Positions 26,954-36,484 of a stretch of DNA of 53,244 nucleotides are shown piece by piece. A program made the translations under genes and the position numbers. The number at the start of each line of letters is the position of its first letter. Positions within the stretch are counted from its first letter, which is position 1. Origin of the DNA: Legionella sp. 515359 (GTDB taxonomy: Bacteria; Pseudomonadota; Gammaproteobacteria; Legionellales; Legionellaceae); assembly GCA_025941565.1 (NCBI GenBank), contig JAPCYN010000023.1, positions 1-53,244 on the forward strand. The letters run 5' to 3'. The notes under the pieces are model-generated. The model searched no databases and was not told where the DNA came from. It saw only the letters and a program-made list of their open reading frames with translations.

Positions 26954-27904
26954 TTAAAATTGAAATAGTGGGGTAAATGCCATATGACGTAATTCATTTA
27001 GCCACTGCTCTCTTGGTTTTCCACCTGGTGCGAAAGGCTCATGCCAATTATTTTTACACCAAAGATAAATATCCAGGCTTTTCATTTGGCTAAAATCATT
27101 AATTGCCCGTAATAACTGCTCATCAACAGGCAAAACACTCTGATAACCCTCTATCATCCATGCAAATTTTGCGGCCCATTCGGTATAGGGACTATGGCAC
27201 AAGTCTAAAAAAGGTTTGGCAATATCAGCCATAAACCAATGATAAACAGGTTCATCAAAGTCTATAAAATGAATTTGTTTACCATCAAACAACACATTAC
27301 CTGGGCGGTGATCTCCGTGGGTCAAGCCAAAATTGGTGTTACTCATCCTAAAATCTCGGAAGCGCTCATCAATAGTATGGAATAAATCCTGAATAGCAGG
27401 CTCCTCATGAGCAAGATAATTCGCTGTTTCCTGCCACAAATCGTTCCAACTTCTAAAATGATGGTTTTGGGGTTGATATGTTCCCGCAGCGCGATGTAAA
27501 CGGGCCAGTGCTTGTCCCCAAAGAAAGTAAGCATTTTTATCTTGATACGAAAAATGCATGATTGTTCCTGGTACCTCGGTACATACTTGAGCTAAAAAAA
27601 GTAAATCATCTTGCATTACCGTTTCAACATAATGTCCATTTTTCGACATAAGGACTTCACAGACCGGCGCATCATTCTGAAGCAAATGCTGCTGAAAATG
27701 GATAGCAGCGAGCAGTTCCTTTTGTGGTCGAACCCTCTCATGAGTCATCCGTAAATAGAATCCTTTACCCTCAGACTCAAAACGATAAACACAATTGATT
27801 TGGTTATTAACCAGTTGCAAATTACCTGGATTAGCCGCCCACTGTGAGGCAGCTTCAAATGCTGTTTTATTGCTGATTTTTTTTAAGGTATTTTCCCAAA
27901 CCAT
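26954..27904 (-). CDS. APH-fold phosphotransferase (kinase-like), unknown substrate
   Basis: A 316-residue protein of the aminoglycoside phosphotransferase/choline kinase-like fold. The catalytic loop LTHGDHRPGNVLFDG has His196, Asp198 and Asn203. The metal-binding IDFDEP has Asp215 and Asp217. The N-lobe GFYLRMTHE lies near 48-56. This is the same broad fold as SrkA, homoserine kinase II and fructosamine kinase-type enzymes, and the substrate cannot be deduced. It starts only 21 bases after the phosphatase-fold gene at 27926-29857, with AGGAC upstream, so the two are almost surely cotranscribed. A mobile-looking hairpin element lies just beyond its 3' end. Confidence 0.8.
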   Translation of the reverse strand: MVWENTLKKISNKTAFEAASQWAANPGNLQLVNNQINCVYRFESEGKGFYLRMTHERVRPQKELLAAIHFQQHLLQNDAPVCEVLMSKNGHYVETVMQDDLLFLAQVCTEVPGTIMHFSYQDKNAYFLWGQALARLHRAAGTYQPQNHHFRSWNDLWQETANYLAHEEPAIQDLFHTIDERFRDFRMSNTNFGLTHGDHRPGNVLFDGKQIHFIDFDEPVYHWFMADIAKPFLDLCHSPYTEWAAKFAWMIEGYQSVLPVDEQLLRAINDFSQMKSLDIYLWCKNNWHEPFAPGGKPREQWLNELRHMAFTPLFQF

Positions 27905-27925
27905 AAAATATTGTCCTGATAACTT

Positions 27926-29857
27926 TTATTGCAGTAGATGACTTTGCTCATCTTCCTGATCATCCGGTGGAATGATTTCTTTTAGAGCAGATTTATAGTG
28001 TACTATAGTGTCAGATAATCTTTTATTCTGAACAATCTCCAAATTATCGCTTCCTGCCTTAACCTTGGCAGTAAACTCTGGATCGGGTGATATCTCGGAG
28101 ATTACAGAGACAATGCGACTCACAAAAAACTCCACGGCCTTAGCCAAAGTACGCCATGCTGAAGAAGAACTTCCCATTGCCTTATGAGAAAGATCCATTA
28201 ATGTATTGTCAACGCCTTTCGTATTCTCTATTTTACCTTCATTTAACTGACGCATGAAATTATTACACTGCTCAACAATATGAGTCAGTTTATCCAAATT
28301 TTTGGGAGCCAGGCTTTGCAATGCCTCTTGATTGTTGTGATCAACAATTGCATCGAGTTGTGTTAATACTTCACTTCCAGCTTCCTTAAGTTTCTGCATT
28401 TTTGCATCATCTGTTTGAATTGCTTGTAGCGCCTCATTAAGGGCATTATATAGTTTTTGATATTCTCGAACTGGCAAATCTTTGAATACATCAGCCGCAT
28501 TAATTTTTTCATTTTTTGCAATTTTTTCGTTCAGTTCAAGATAACAATCCAAACGCGTTCTGACTCCTGCCGAATGTTCACACTGAGCCAATGAATCCAG
28601 GAACACCTGCATTAACTCTTGTTTTGCTGCCAATTGCTCTGGTTTACCGGCACACCATTCGTGCTCACCAAACAGAGTTTGTGACAGTTCCATTTTTAAA
28701 CTCTCATCCAATGAAACATCCATGAGTTGCTGAACACATTCTAATTTACTTCTATGTAAACCAATTGCCTTATCTAAGAACCCATTAGGACTTAGATACA
28801 GGTTATAAATGTCCAGTAATTGTGCTCTATTAACGAATTTACCCGCTATCATTTCATCTTTCATTGCTAGAATTTCTTTAGCTAAATCAGGGGCAACACC
28901 AAAAAGACGAGAAGCCATTTGATTTTTAACTCGCTCAAATTCGTTAAGACCAATGTATGTTTGAGGAGGACTGATAATTACATGATGATCTCGCTTAGAG
29001 CCTGTCTCGGGTTCGACTTGAATTACCTCCGTATCATCAATTCCTTGTGGTAATATACTCCCATTAAGAATATTGCCACCATGGATAGTCACAAAATCAA
29101 GCATACCACGTGCAGCATACCCTGGCCGTTTGGGATCGGCTATTTTTTCCCCATCGTGTATGTGACTGTAGGTTTCATCTTTACTGTATTGGGCTGCTGC
29201 CATGGAAACCCGATGAAGTGCATGTATTTCAGGATGAGTATCGGGAGCATCCCACATGTTACTCTCACTACCGTTATCATCAAATCTGTTACGGGTATTT
29301 GCATCATATCCGGAAATCAATAAATTTGGACAAGCAGAAACGAGATCCTCCCAGTTATTGACTTCTTTTACAGTTGCCCTATAGAGAACATGCCAATCTT
29401 GATTACGTTTCACTACATGACTTGCATCCAAATGCCCAGTAACCGCCTGGACATCAATCTTTTCTCCACCTTTTGTTACAGTAAAATGAGTAACCAGGCC
29501 TCCTTTGTTATATCCTGAACCGCTTGCTCTATTGCTGCTTCGTCTTGCCTTCACACTTTCTTTGATACTTAAATCTAAACCATCCTTATAAATAACAAAG
29601 GTTGCCATTCCTGTGGTAGGCAACTGTGTATCCCATTTAGTATGGGTTTTCATTTGACTCAAGCACGCGACCTTATACCCTTGTTTAACTAAACTTTCTA
29701 ACTGTTTCTGAGTATTTTTAAAATGGACTTCTTGGCAGTTAATTACGCAAAAATCCGCTTCGTCACGCTCAAGTAAACGAGTAATTTCACCACAAGCCAC
29801 TTGACCAAGAGTATCATTACCACAATTGGCTGTAATCGATCGATATTTAAAAGGCAT
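27926..29857 (-). CDS. endonuclease/exonuclease/phosphatase-fold protein with inositol 5-phosphatase-like motifs, effector-like
   Basis: A 643-residue soluble protein without a signal peptide. The N-terminal ~295 residues carry the EEP-fold signature: Asn11; Glu43 in INCQEV; GYNKGGL at 115-121; GHLDASH at 141-147; GYDANTR with Asp185/Asn187; GMLDFV at 251-256; and the C-terminal catalytic KRDHH at 288-292. The NKGG block and the histidine-rich SHLxAH-like block are hallmarks of inositol polyphosphate 5-phosphatases within this superfamily. Residues ~300-643 are helical with coiled-coil character. The acidic end PPDDQEDEQSHLLQ fits the E-block type Dot/Icm signal. First gene of a unit with the APH-like gene. 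Phosphoinositide hydrolysis is inference; nuclease or sphingomyelinase activity is possible. Confidence 0.75.
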   Translation of the reverse strand: MPFKYRSITANCGNDTLGQVACGEITRLLERDEADFCVINCQEVHFKNTQKQLESLVKQGYKVACLSQMKTHTKWDTQLPTTGMATFVIYKDGLDLSIKESVKARRSSNRASGSGYNKGGLVTHFTVTKGGEKIDVQAVTGHLDASHVVKRNQDWHVLYRATVKEVNNWEDLVSACPNLLISGYDANTRNRFDDNGSESNMWDAPDTHPEIHALHRVSMAAAQYSKDETYSHIHDGEKIADPKRPGYAARGMLDFVTIHGGNILNGSILPQGIDDTEVIQVEPETGSKRDHHVIISPPQTYIGLNEFERVKNQMASRLFGVAPDLAKEILAMKDEMIAGKFVNRAQLLDIYNLYLSPNGFLDKAIGLHRSKLECVQQLMDVSLDESLKMELSQTLFGEHEWCAGKPEQLAAKQELMQVFLDSLAQCEHSAGVRTRLDCYLELNEKIAKNEKINAADVFKDLPVREYQKLYNALNEALQAIQTDDAKMQKLKEAGSEVLTQLDAIVDHNNQEALQSLAPKNLDKLTHIVEQCNNFMRQLNEGKIENTKGVDNTLMDLSHKAMGSSSSAWRTLAKAVEFFVSRIVSVISEISPDPEFTAKVKAGSDNLEIVQNKRLSDTIVHYKSALKEIIPPDDQEDEQSHLLQ

Positions 29858-29990
29858 AAAAAACTCTCTTGGTTCTGTTACTCGACCATTTTTTAATGGA
29901 TATTATTAATATAGACCACAGCATGGGCGGAGACAAAGCGGGGCATGGAAAAATACGGCCTTGGTTATCGTTTTGTATTTTACCAATTTC

Positions 29991-30935
29991 TTAAACAATC
30001 TTCATCAGCTCTGAATCCGGGTCTGCAACAGGTTTTTGAAGTGGAATTTGCAATTGCTGTTTAAGCAAGTCTAAATCCTTAGTTCTCACATCACATAAAG
30101 TGGTCATCGCCGCTAAATCAATCGCACTCGCCTCCTGCCACCATCCAGCCCTCCGCCCGCCCCCGCAACTCCGCGCCGAACCCGATCGAGCTATTGCAAA
30201 ATTAAGACCTAAGCCTGAGGAACACGAACGCGAAGCATACCAAGATTCATATTTATTCGTAGTCCAATTATAGAACTTAAGAGAGCGAGTCAATTTTACT
30301 TTTGTAAATTTTGGAATAGGGTCAAATGATTCATCAGGGTCACAATAATGTTGCACTACATGCGCTGGAACCAACCATTGTGATCCACCAACTATGGTAC
30401 ACCAGGCCCTCCCACGCGCCGCAGGATCCCTGTTAGCAAAATTGCCAACATAATCGGTAAGAGCGGCAATGATAGCAAAATCATAGTGGCTCTCGGTGTA
30501 GGACTGACCAGCTAACTCATAAGTAACGCCGTTTTTTTCAACCTTATCAAATTGCTCGTCTAATTCTGTACGTAAAGCATCTCCTTGTTCACTGTGAGGC
30601 AAACATTGAAGCATCATAGGAGCCATATAGCGAACGTCCAAAGCCCATAAGACATATTCCCAAACAGTGGTATCTCTAAAGAGACGCCCTGACTTGTCCC
30701 TAAAGGATAACCTTTCCACCAGTAACTCAGGGTGTTTTTTAAGTATTGCCTCTACACTATCTTGATGGCCCGCGGTAACAGCATACGCCAATCGTTCATG
30801 CAAGGTGAGTTGATTAAACAGTCCACAACTTAAAGCAATATTTTTTTGGTCTTCCGGTTGCTCAAGAAGAATGCGTTTGGTTAACTCCCAAGGTAGGGAA
30901 TGAAAGAGATTTTGAGACTCAGTTTTTTCTTTCAT
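29991..30935 (-). CDS. effector-like protein with F-box-like and ankyrin-like N-terminus (paralogue 2)
   Basis: A 314-residue soluble protein, paralogue of the gene at 17158-18087. The N-terminus has a better F-box-like motif, LPWELTKRILLEQPED.KNIALSCGLFNQL (about 15-45), then an ankyrin-like unit AVTAGHQDSVEAILKKHPEL. The shared middle WEYVLWALD, the VTYELAG..YTE.HYDFA block and the C-terminal FYNWTTNKYESWY follow. Near residue 250 the DNA is about 73% GC over 60 bases and encodes SARSCGGGRRAGWW, unlike the rest of the gene. The C-terminus DPDSELMKIV is acidic then hydrophobic, as in Dot/Icm substrates. A role as a translocated ubiquitin-ligase adaptor is plausible but unproven. Confidence 0.65.
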   Translation of the reverse strand: MKEKTESQNLFHSLPWELTKRILLEQPEDQKNIALSCGLFNQLTLHERLAYAVTAGHQDSVEAILKKHPELLVERLSFRDKSGRLFRDTTVWEYVLWALDVRYMAPMMLQCLPHSEQGDALRTELDEQFDKVEKNGVTYELAGQSYTESHYDFAIIAALTDYVGNFANRDPAARGRAWCTIVGGSQWLVPAHVVQHYCDPDESFDPIPKFTKVKLTRSLKFYNWTTNKYESWYASRSCSSGLGLNFAIARSGSARSCGGGRRAGWWQEASAIDLAAMTTLCDVRTKDLDLLKQQLQIPLQKPVADPDSELMKIV

Positions 30936-30974
30936 GTTTAGACTCGCTTCTACTTAGAACCAAAACACACAATG

Positions 30975-31050
30975 AGCACAAATGAATCAATTGCCGATTT
31001 ACAGGCTATGTCAAATGAAGAGTTCAACCGGCAATTTGGTTTATTGTGCT
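30975..31050. repeat. imperfect 22-bp inverted repeat upstream of effector-like paralogue 2
   Basis: AGCACAAATGAATCAATTGC..(30975-30996) and the complement-matching arm CGGCAATTTGGTTTATTGTG.. (31029-31050) share about 16 of 22 positions around a 32-base loop. It lies 40-115 bases upstream of the start at 30935. It could be a small mobile hairpin, a regulatory site or a transcript leader structure. Confidence 0.45.
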
Positions 31051-31207
31051 TTTTATCTTTATAAGTCAGCGCATTAAAAAATTTCTAAAACAAATTATGC
31101 TGCTCATGACAAAATGATGACTAAGATCGGAAATACATTCACAATCCCCGTTTTTTTGCTTCATCTAAAATATAATTTTCAACTCATATAGAAAATTGGG
31201 TATATTT

Positions 31208-32287
31208 TTAACCACACAGCTTATGCAAAGGATTAGCTTCCTTCATGGGATGATATCTGTCCTGAGAAGCAATTACCGCATCAAATATTTGCTCCACCTC
31301 GCCTTTTTCAGTCCAAAAACTTTGAAAAGCCAAAGGGTATTTTGCCAACACATCTTTTTTAGAAATTTCTTGAGGATTTTCCATTACATTTAACAGTGAT
31401 TTTAATAAGGAAATTTTATCTTTTATTTTTTCATTTTGTGGATCGATACTTTGCCCTAATCTATTTAGTTTATGTTGAATGAGTACTAACAGATAAGGTT
31501 TGATTGCGCCGGTATCCATCGTTCGAATCACGGCACTGTAATCACGACAAGTAAACATCCTATGATGCTTGGGTTCCTTTTCTGTAAAATTTTTGAGCTT
31601 TAAGACCTCCTGATTTGCCATTGCATCCTGAATTGCATCCGGTTTGCTTAAATGAAACCATCCTTTGATTAATTGTTTTCCAGCATAAGGAGTCATGCGC
31701 CACAATATATCCAAGCCAGTAAACGCAACTGCAGTAATTGCAAATACAGTTCCTGCAGCAGGAACTATAGGAAAAAGCAGCACAAAAACAACTGCCCCCA
31801 AAGCAGAAGCTAAAAAAGTCATGGCAAACAAATTATTGAACGCAGCCTGGATATAATGCATGCGTTGTATACTTTCTTTGGGAGATTCAAACGCCCTATA
31901 TAAATTGAGACCAAACATCGTTAACTGATGACTCAATGCCACAATTAAACTACTAAAAAAAAACCAAGGGCCTGCAGCAAAACCAAAACTAAAAGCCATT
32001 GATATTGCAGCCCCATAGAGTGATATACTTGCTAAAACAGCACAAACCGCAGAAGTAGCAAAAAGAAACCATTGATCAAAATTGCGATTACTGGCTTTTG
32101 CAAGTTGATATCCATTGATTAATGCATTAATAGTTAATAAGAGGCCTATAAAAGGCAACGTGATATAAAATAAAGGTGATGCACTAAATGCCGCTGATAA
32201 TCTTGCATCAGCCATCGTAGCAAATAAAGCAATTTCCTGAGTTTCTCTAATGTATGTAATCGCCTTCTGGAAATGAGTAACAAACAT
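31208..32287 (-). CDS. orphan multi-membrane protein, Legionella-type
   Basis: A 359-residue protein. Four to five hydrophobic segments lie in its first 210 residues (about 38-60, 72-95, 96-125, 145-180, 180-195). A soluble, charged C-terminal domain of about 150 residues follows. No enzymatic motif is recognised. The charged tail includes a short H/C-rich block (KHHRMFTCRDY). AGGTGG lies a few bases before the ATG. Its place at the edge of the accessory stretch, next to effector-like paralogue 2, suggests a host-interaction or envelope role, but nothing in the sequence proves it. Confidence 0.6.
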   Translation of the reverse strand: MFVTHFQKAITYIRETQEIALFATMADARLSAAFSASPLFYITLPFIGLLLTINALINGYQLAKASNRNFDQWFLFATSAVCAVLASISLYGAAISMAFSFGFAAGPWFFFSSLIVALSHQLTMFGLNLYRAFESPKESIQRMHYIQAAFNNLFAMTFLASALGAVVFVLLFPIVPAAGTVFAITAVAFTGLDILWRMTPYAGKQLIKGWFHLSKPDAIQDAMANQEVLKLKNFTEKEPKHHRMFTCRDYSAVIRTMDTGAIKPYLLVLIQHKLNRLGQSIDPQNEKIKDKISLLKSLLNVMENPQEISKKDVLAKYPLAFQSFWTEKGEVEQIFDAVIASQDRYHPMKEANPLHKLCG

Positions 32288-32355
32288 ACGCCACCTGATA
32301 AATTATTATTATTTTTTGTATTTGGGGTAGGTGCCAAATAAAAATTATTAAAACA

Positions 32356-32440
32356 CAGCCCGGCTGGAGAAGACCATAACAAGAGACTTGTGATACACAA
32401 ATCTCGAGTTACAACATCCTCCATCACCAGGCTAAAAAAA
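32356..32440. repeat. decayed copy of the dispersed repeat upstream of the multi-membrane gene
   Basis: CAGCCCGGCTGGAGAAGACC at 32357 and CATCACCAGGCTAAAAAAAT at 32423 look like eroded arms of the repeat family. The right end provides an A-run that acts as a U-run for leftward transcripts. Confidence 0.35.
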
Positions 32441-32469
32441 TTGTTCTAATTTGCTAGGGTCTAGTTTAT

Positions 32470-33963
32470 TTACTGTCGTAAATGAGGGAACAAAATAACA
32501 TCCCGGATTGATTGAGAATTAGTAAATAACATGACCAATCGATCAATACCGATACCTTCTCCTGCCGTAGGAGGTAATCCATATTCCAGAGCTTCGATGT
32601 AATCACTATCAAAATGCATGGCTTCTAAGTCACCGGCATCCTTTTCTTCAACTTGCTTACGAAAACGCTCGGCCTGATCTTCGGCATCGTTTAACTCAGA
32701 AAATCCATTGGCAATTTCCCGACCGGCAATAAAAAACTCAAAACGATCAGTCACTTCCGAGTCATTATCACTGCGACGAGCCAAAGGTGATATTTCAGTA
32801 GGATAATCTGTAATAAAAGTTGGCTGAAATAATTGATGTTCAACGGTTTCTTCAAACAATATGATTTGTAACTTACCTAAGCCATCCGTTTCTTTAAAAG
32901 GGAACCCTTTTTCCTGCAATATCGCACGACAACTCACGACACTTTCTAGCTGTTGTGCATTGATTTCAGGATGATAGTGTAAAATTGATTCTTTGACCGT
33001 CATGCGCGTAAATGGTTTATCAAAGTCAATGATTTGGCCTTGATACTCAACTTGACGTTTTTCCAAAACAGTATCACAGAGATGGCGCAGTAAGTCCTCG
33101 GTAAAATTCATCAAATCCTTATAATCCGCATAGGCTTGATAAAATTCTACCATAGTAAATTCAGGATTATGGCGTGTTGAAATCCCTTCATTGCGAAAAT
33201 TGCGGTTAATTTCATAAACGCGTTCAAATCCACCTACAACCAGACGCTTCAAATAAAGCTCGGGCGCAATACGCAAATACATCGTCATATCCAAAGTATG
33301 ATGGTGCGTAACAAAAGGACGAGCCATAGCACCACCTGGAATAGGATGCATCATGGGTGTTTCTACTTCCAGAAAATAGTGTTGATCCATAAATTGTCTA
33401 AACGCTTGAATTAATCGCGAACGGGTTAAAAAGGTAAGGCGACTGTCATCATTGGCAATTAAGTCCACATAACGTTTACGGTATTTTACTTCTTGATCGG
33501 CTAAACCATGAAATTTATCAGGTAAAGGTCGCAATGATTTTGTTAATAATTCTATCTGTTCTGCATTTACCGTAAGTTCGCCAGTATTTGTTTTAAATAA
33601 TTCACCTTTGACCCCTACAATATCGCCTAAATCCCAATGCTTGAACTCTTCATACTGTTCAGGAAGATCATTGGCGCGGATATATACTTGAATCCGACCA
33701 GAAAAATCTTGAATATGAAAAAAACTGGCCTTACCCATGATACGTCTCAATACGATACGACCAGCTACAATAACCTTAACATGCTGTTGTGCTAAAGCTT
33801 CCTTATCTAATGAATCATAATGCTTTATGATTTCCTGAGCTAAATTTTCACGACGAAACTGATTTGGAAAATTAAACCCCTTTGTACGTAATTCAGCTAA
33901 TTTTTGTTTACGGATATAATAAACTTCGCTTTCATCTATATGTTCAATTTGCTCTTCACTCAT
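32470..33963 (-). CDS. lysS: lysyl-tRNA synthetase, class II
   Basis: Charges tRNA-Lys with lysine. The 497 residues form an N-terminal OB-fold anticodon-binding domain (about 60-170, with [21 protein letters not shown]) and a class II catalytic domain. Motif 1 lies near [16 protein letters not shown], motif 2 is [23 protein letters not shown], and motif 3 is [12 protein letters not shown]. The lysine-specific features are the same as in E. coli LysS. It starts within the last bases of prfB (eight-base overlap), the classic prfB-lysS pair. Confidence 0.97.
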   Translation of the reverse strand: MSEEQIEHIDESEVYYIRKQKLAELRTKGFNFPNQFRRENLAQEIIKHYDSLDKEALAQQHVKVIVAGRIVLRRIMGKASFFHIQDFSGRIQVYIRANDLPEQYEEFKHWDLGDIVGVKGELFKTNTGELTVNAEQIELLTKSLRPLPDKFHGLADQEVKYRKRYVDLIANDDSRLTFLTRSRLIQAFRQFMDQHYFLEVETPMMHPIPGGAMARPFVTHHHTLDMTMYLRIAPELYLKRLVVGGFERVYEINRNFRNEGISTRHNPEFTMVEFYQAYADYKDLMNFTEDLLRHLCDTVLEKRQVEYQGQIIDFDKPFTRMTVKESILHYHPEINAQQLESVVSCRAILQEKGFPFKETDGLGKLQIILFEETVEHQLFQPTFITDYPTEISPLARRSDNDSEVTDRFEFFIAGREIANGFSELNDAEDQAERFRKQVEEKDAGDLEAMHFDSDYIEALEYGLPPTAGEGIGIDRLVMLFTNSQSIRDVILFPHLRQ

Positions 33964-35066
33964 GCTGCCCTACTCCTGCCTTTAAACTGGCTTCAATAAA
34001 TTGATCTAATGCCCCATCCAATACTGCCTGTGTGTTGCTTGTTTCAACACCGGTGCGTAGATCTTTAATACGAGATTGATCTAATACGTATGAACGAATC
34101 TGAGATCCCCAACCTATATCTGATTTACTGGCTTCTAATGCTTGTTGCTCTGCATTTTTCTTTTGTATTTCCAGTTCATATAACTTGGCACGTAACTGTT
34201 TCATTGCCTGATCTTTATTACGATGCTGACTCCGATCATTTTGGCATTGTACTACAATCCCACTTGGTGCATGAGTAATACGTACTGCTGAATCAGTTCG
34301 GTTAACATGCTGCCCCCCCGCTCCAGACGCTCGATACGTATCAATGCGTAAATCAGCCGGGTTAATTTCTATATCAATATCATCATCGACTTCGGGTGAA
34401 ACAAATACTGCTGCAAAAGAAGTATGTCGTCTATTTCCTGAATCAAAAGGAGATTTTCGTACTAAACGATGTACTCCACTTTCAGTACGCAGCCATCCAA
34501 AAGCATACTCTCCTTTAAAATAAATAGTAGCACTTTTAATACCCGCTACTTCACCTGGAGAGCATTCAATCAATTCGGTAGTAAATCCATGTTGCTCACC
34601 CCAACGCAAATACATGCGTAATAACATTTCTGCCCAATCTTGAGCCTCGGTACCGCCAGAACCTGATTGAATATCCAAATAAGCATTTGAATCGTCCATT
34701 TTTCCGGAAAACATGCGACGAAATTCTAAATCAGCAACTTTTTTCTCAATGGAAAGTAATTCTTCACCAATCTCATTAATGGTTTGTTCGTCGCTTTCTT
34801 CACGTGCAATTTCAAACAATTCATTCAAATCAGTAATGGATTGACCTAATTGAGTCAAACTAGAAACAACCGCTTCCAGCTGTGTTCTTTCACGCCCTAA
34901 GGCCTGAGCAACATCAGGATTATCCCAAACTTTAGATGATTCCAGTTCTCGAACGACCTCTTCCAAACGCTCACTTTTGGCGTCAAAGTCAAAGATACCC
35001 CCTAAGCGCTTCTACTCGCTTATCAAGATCCACCAGATTAAGATTAATTTGGTTTACTTCTAACAT
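33956..35066 (-). CDS. prfB: peptide chain release factor 2 (programmed +1 frameshift)
   Basis: Recognises UGA and UAA stop codons. A 25-codon leader frame starts at ATG 35066 ([20 protein letters not shown]..) and ends CTT TGA at 34994-34989. A +1 shift continues in the long frame from GAC at 34990, giving about 369 residues in all, close to the 365 of E. coli RF2. The tripeptide-anticodon neighbourhood and the GGQ loop ([17 protein letters not shown]) are intact. The long frame alone, read from a TTG at 34966, would lack the N-terminus and is not the true product. It overlaps lysS by eight bases. Confidence 0.95.
34988..35003 (-). promoter_or_regulatory. programmed +1 frameshift signal of prfB
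   Basis: On the minus strand the site reads AGGGGGTATCTTTGAC. It combines an internal Shine-Dalgarno-like AGGGGG, a three-base spacer, the CUU slippery codon, the in-frame UGA and the C that weakens termination. It is identical to the E. coli prfB site as I recall it. Confidence 0.95.
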
Positions 35067-35102
35067 AAGTGTCTCTTAAAAAATTGGGTCAATGCTCTAA
35101 CC

Positions 35103-35256
35103 ATAATGTAGTTGGGTACAGTCGGGAGGCTGAGCTGCTAAGCCCAGCAATTTTCCAAACCTTTTTATCCTTCTGAATAAAGCATGGACATGAAGGATTT
35201 TAGCTCTATTTGTTCATAAGGCGAGCTCAACAGCCCAGCCTACCCGGCTACATTAT
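35103..35256. repeat. long imperfect palindrome, large copy of the dispersed repeat
   Basis: ATAATGTAGTTGGGTA at the left and TACCCGGCTACATTAT at the right are inverted arms, extended by GGCTGAGCTG/CAGCCCAGCC. An inner TATCCTTC/GAAGGATT pair is nested. It occupies most of the space between the DUF2802 gene's 3' end and the prfB start. Confidence 0.6.
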
Positions 35257-35321
35257 GATTAAGCCGTGACTTAGTAAAAAATAAGCTTGGGATTTTACCG
35301 TGAAAGTAGGCAAAAAAACAG

Positions 35322-35720
35322 CTATGAAGTCTTCATTGCTGTACGATAGGCTTGCAAATTCATTAATAAATCAGCTTCTGCAGGAGATAAATGACAACTG
35401 TCGACAATTTCATCGCGATTACCCCCCATTTCCAAAATACGTAAGGCATGACGATATCCACCATCATTATCACGTTTATTTTCCAAATCCTGAATTTGAT
35501 TATCCATACTAATCAATTGATTATTAATTTCTTTTAACTGCTTGGAGAATAATAAATCAGCATGAATCAACATAGGATGATCTTTGGTGACTTGATCGAT
35601 TAATTTTTGCTGGCTCTCCAATTTTTCTTGAAAATCAATTAATTTTTTCCGTTGATTAAATAAGTAATTCACTATTAACAAAAAAATAACCGCATTCAAA
35701 CTTAAAAGAAAAATTATCAT
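35322..35720 (-). CDS. DUF2802 family membrane protein of the flagellar cluster
   Basis: A 132-residue protein. One N-terminal membrane helix (about 1-20) is followed by a coiled coil (about 25-95). The C-terminal motif RILEMGGNRDEIVDSCHLSPAEADLLMNL is a helix-turn-helix-like stretch typical of DUF2802. These proteins usually follow motD in polar-flagellated Gammaproteobacteria, as here. The start overlaps the motD stop (ATGA). The molecular role is unknown; the context suggests flagellar or motor-related function. It is the last gene of the flhF-fleN-fliA-motC-motD run. Confidence 0.85.
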   Translation of the reverse strand: MIIFLLSLNAVIFLLIVNYLFNQRKKLIDFQEKLESQQKLIDQVTKDHPMLIHADLLFSKQLKEINNQLISMDNQIQDLENKRDNDGGYRHALRILEMGGNRDEIVDSCHLSPAEADLLMNLQAYRTAMKTS

Positions 35721-36484
35721 TTTTTTTCCTTATCCCCAATGACTACACGATGAACTTGTTCATTTAACGCAGGGTTCAATAGGCGAGGAATATTTCGATT
35801 CAAGGCAATAATAATAATCACCCTGCGATTTGCAGATCGCCCTTGTTCCGTAATATTATCTGCAACTGGATATTGCTCACCATAACCCGTCACTAAAATG
35901 CGTTGTGTTGCAATCCCAAATGAATTTAAAATACGACCAACAGCTGCTGCGCGCATGGCAGAAAGCTCCCAGTTCGATGGAAATTGCGGCGTTTCTATAG
36001 GGATATTATCCGTATATCCTTCTATTGCAACAATAGAGGAGGATTTTTTAATTTTGCTGGCCAATCGCATTAATTTAACAAAAGCCTCCGGTTTTAAATC
36101 TGCTTCGCCTGACTCAAATAAAGCTCCTGATTTAATATCTAACTCCACCCAACCTTCCTGACGGTTTATCTTATAATTTCCATCTTCTAATTCAGCTAAT
36201 GATTGATTTAACTCGTCAAGTCCATCATTAAAAGGTCCCTGAAATTGTTTGGTCTGCGGCCCGTCTTTTAGATTTTTCGTTGATTTGAGCGCCCTGGCTT
36301 CATCTTTTTTATTAAAAGCCGACTTCATTCCTTCTGAAAGCGATTGGTACTTTGAGATATTAACGGAAGAAATAGCATACATCACTACAAAGAATGCAAA
36401 GAGCAAGGTAATAAAATCTGCATAAGAGACAACCCAGCGATGATGATCGTTTTGCTGCTCATTTCTTTTTTTTCTGCGTCTCAT
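35717..36484 (-). CDS. motD: flagellar motor stator protein MotD (MotB family)
   Basis: Stator subunit anchoring the motor to peptidoglycan, 255 residues. A basic N-terminus precedes the single membrane helix with the proton-accepting Asp in WVVSYADFITLLFAFFVVMY. A plug/linker region follows, and the C-terminal OmpA-like domain has VAIEGYTDNIP, WELSAMRAAAVGRIL and NRRVIIIIALN. The ATG at 36484 with a GAAGAAAA site is preferred to the TTG at 36502. It overlaps motC by 26 bases. Paired with MotC as in Pseudomonas MotCD. Confidence 0.9.
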   Translation of the reverse strand: MRRRKKRNEQQNDHHRWVVSYADFITLLFAFFVVMYAISSVNISKYQSLSEGMKSAFNKKDEARALKSTKNLKDGPQTKQFQGPFNDGLDELNQSLAELEDGNYKINRQEGWVELDIKSGALFESGEADLKPEAFVKLMRLASKIKKSSSIVAIEGYTDNIPIETPQFPSNWELSAMRAAAVGRILNSFGIATQRILVTGYGEQYPVADNITEQGRSANRRVIIIIALNRNIPRLLNPALNEQVHRVVIGDKEKK

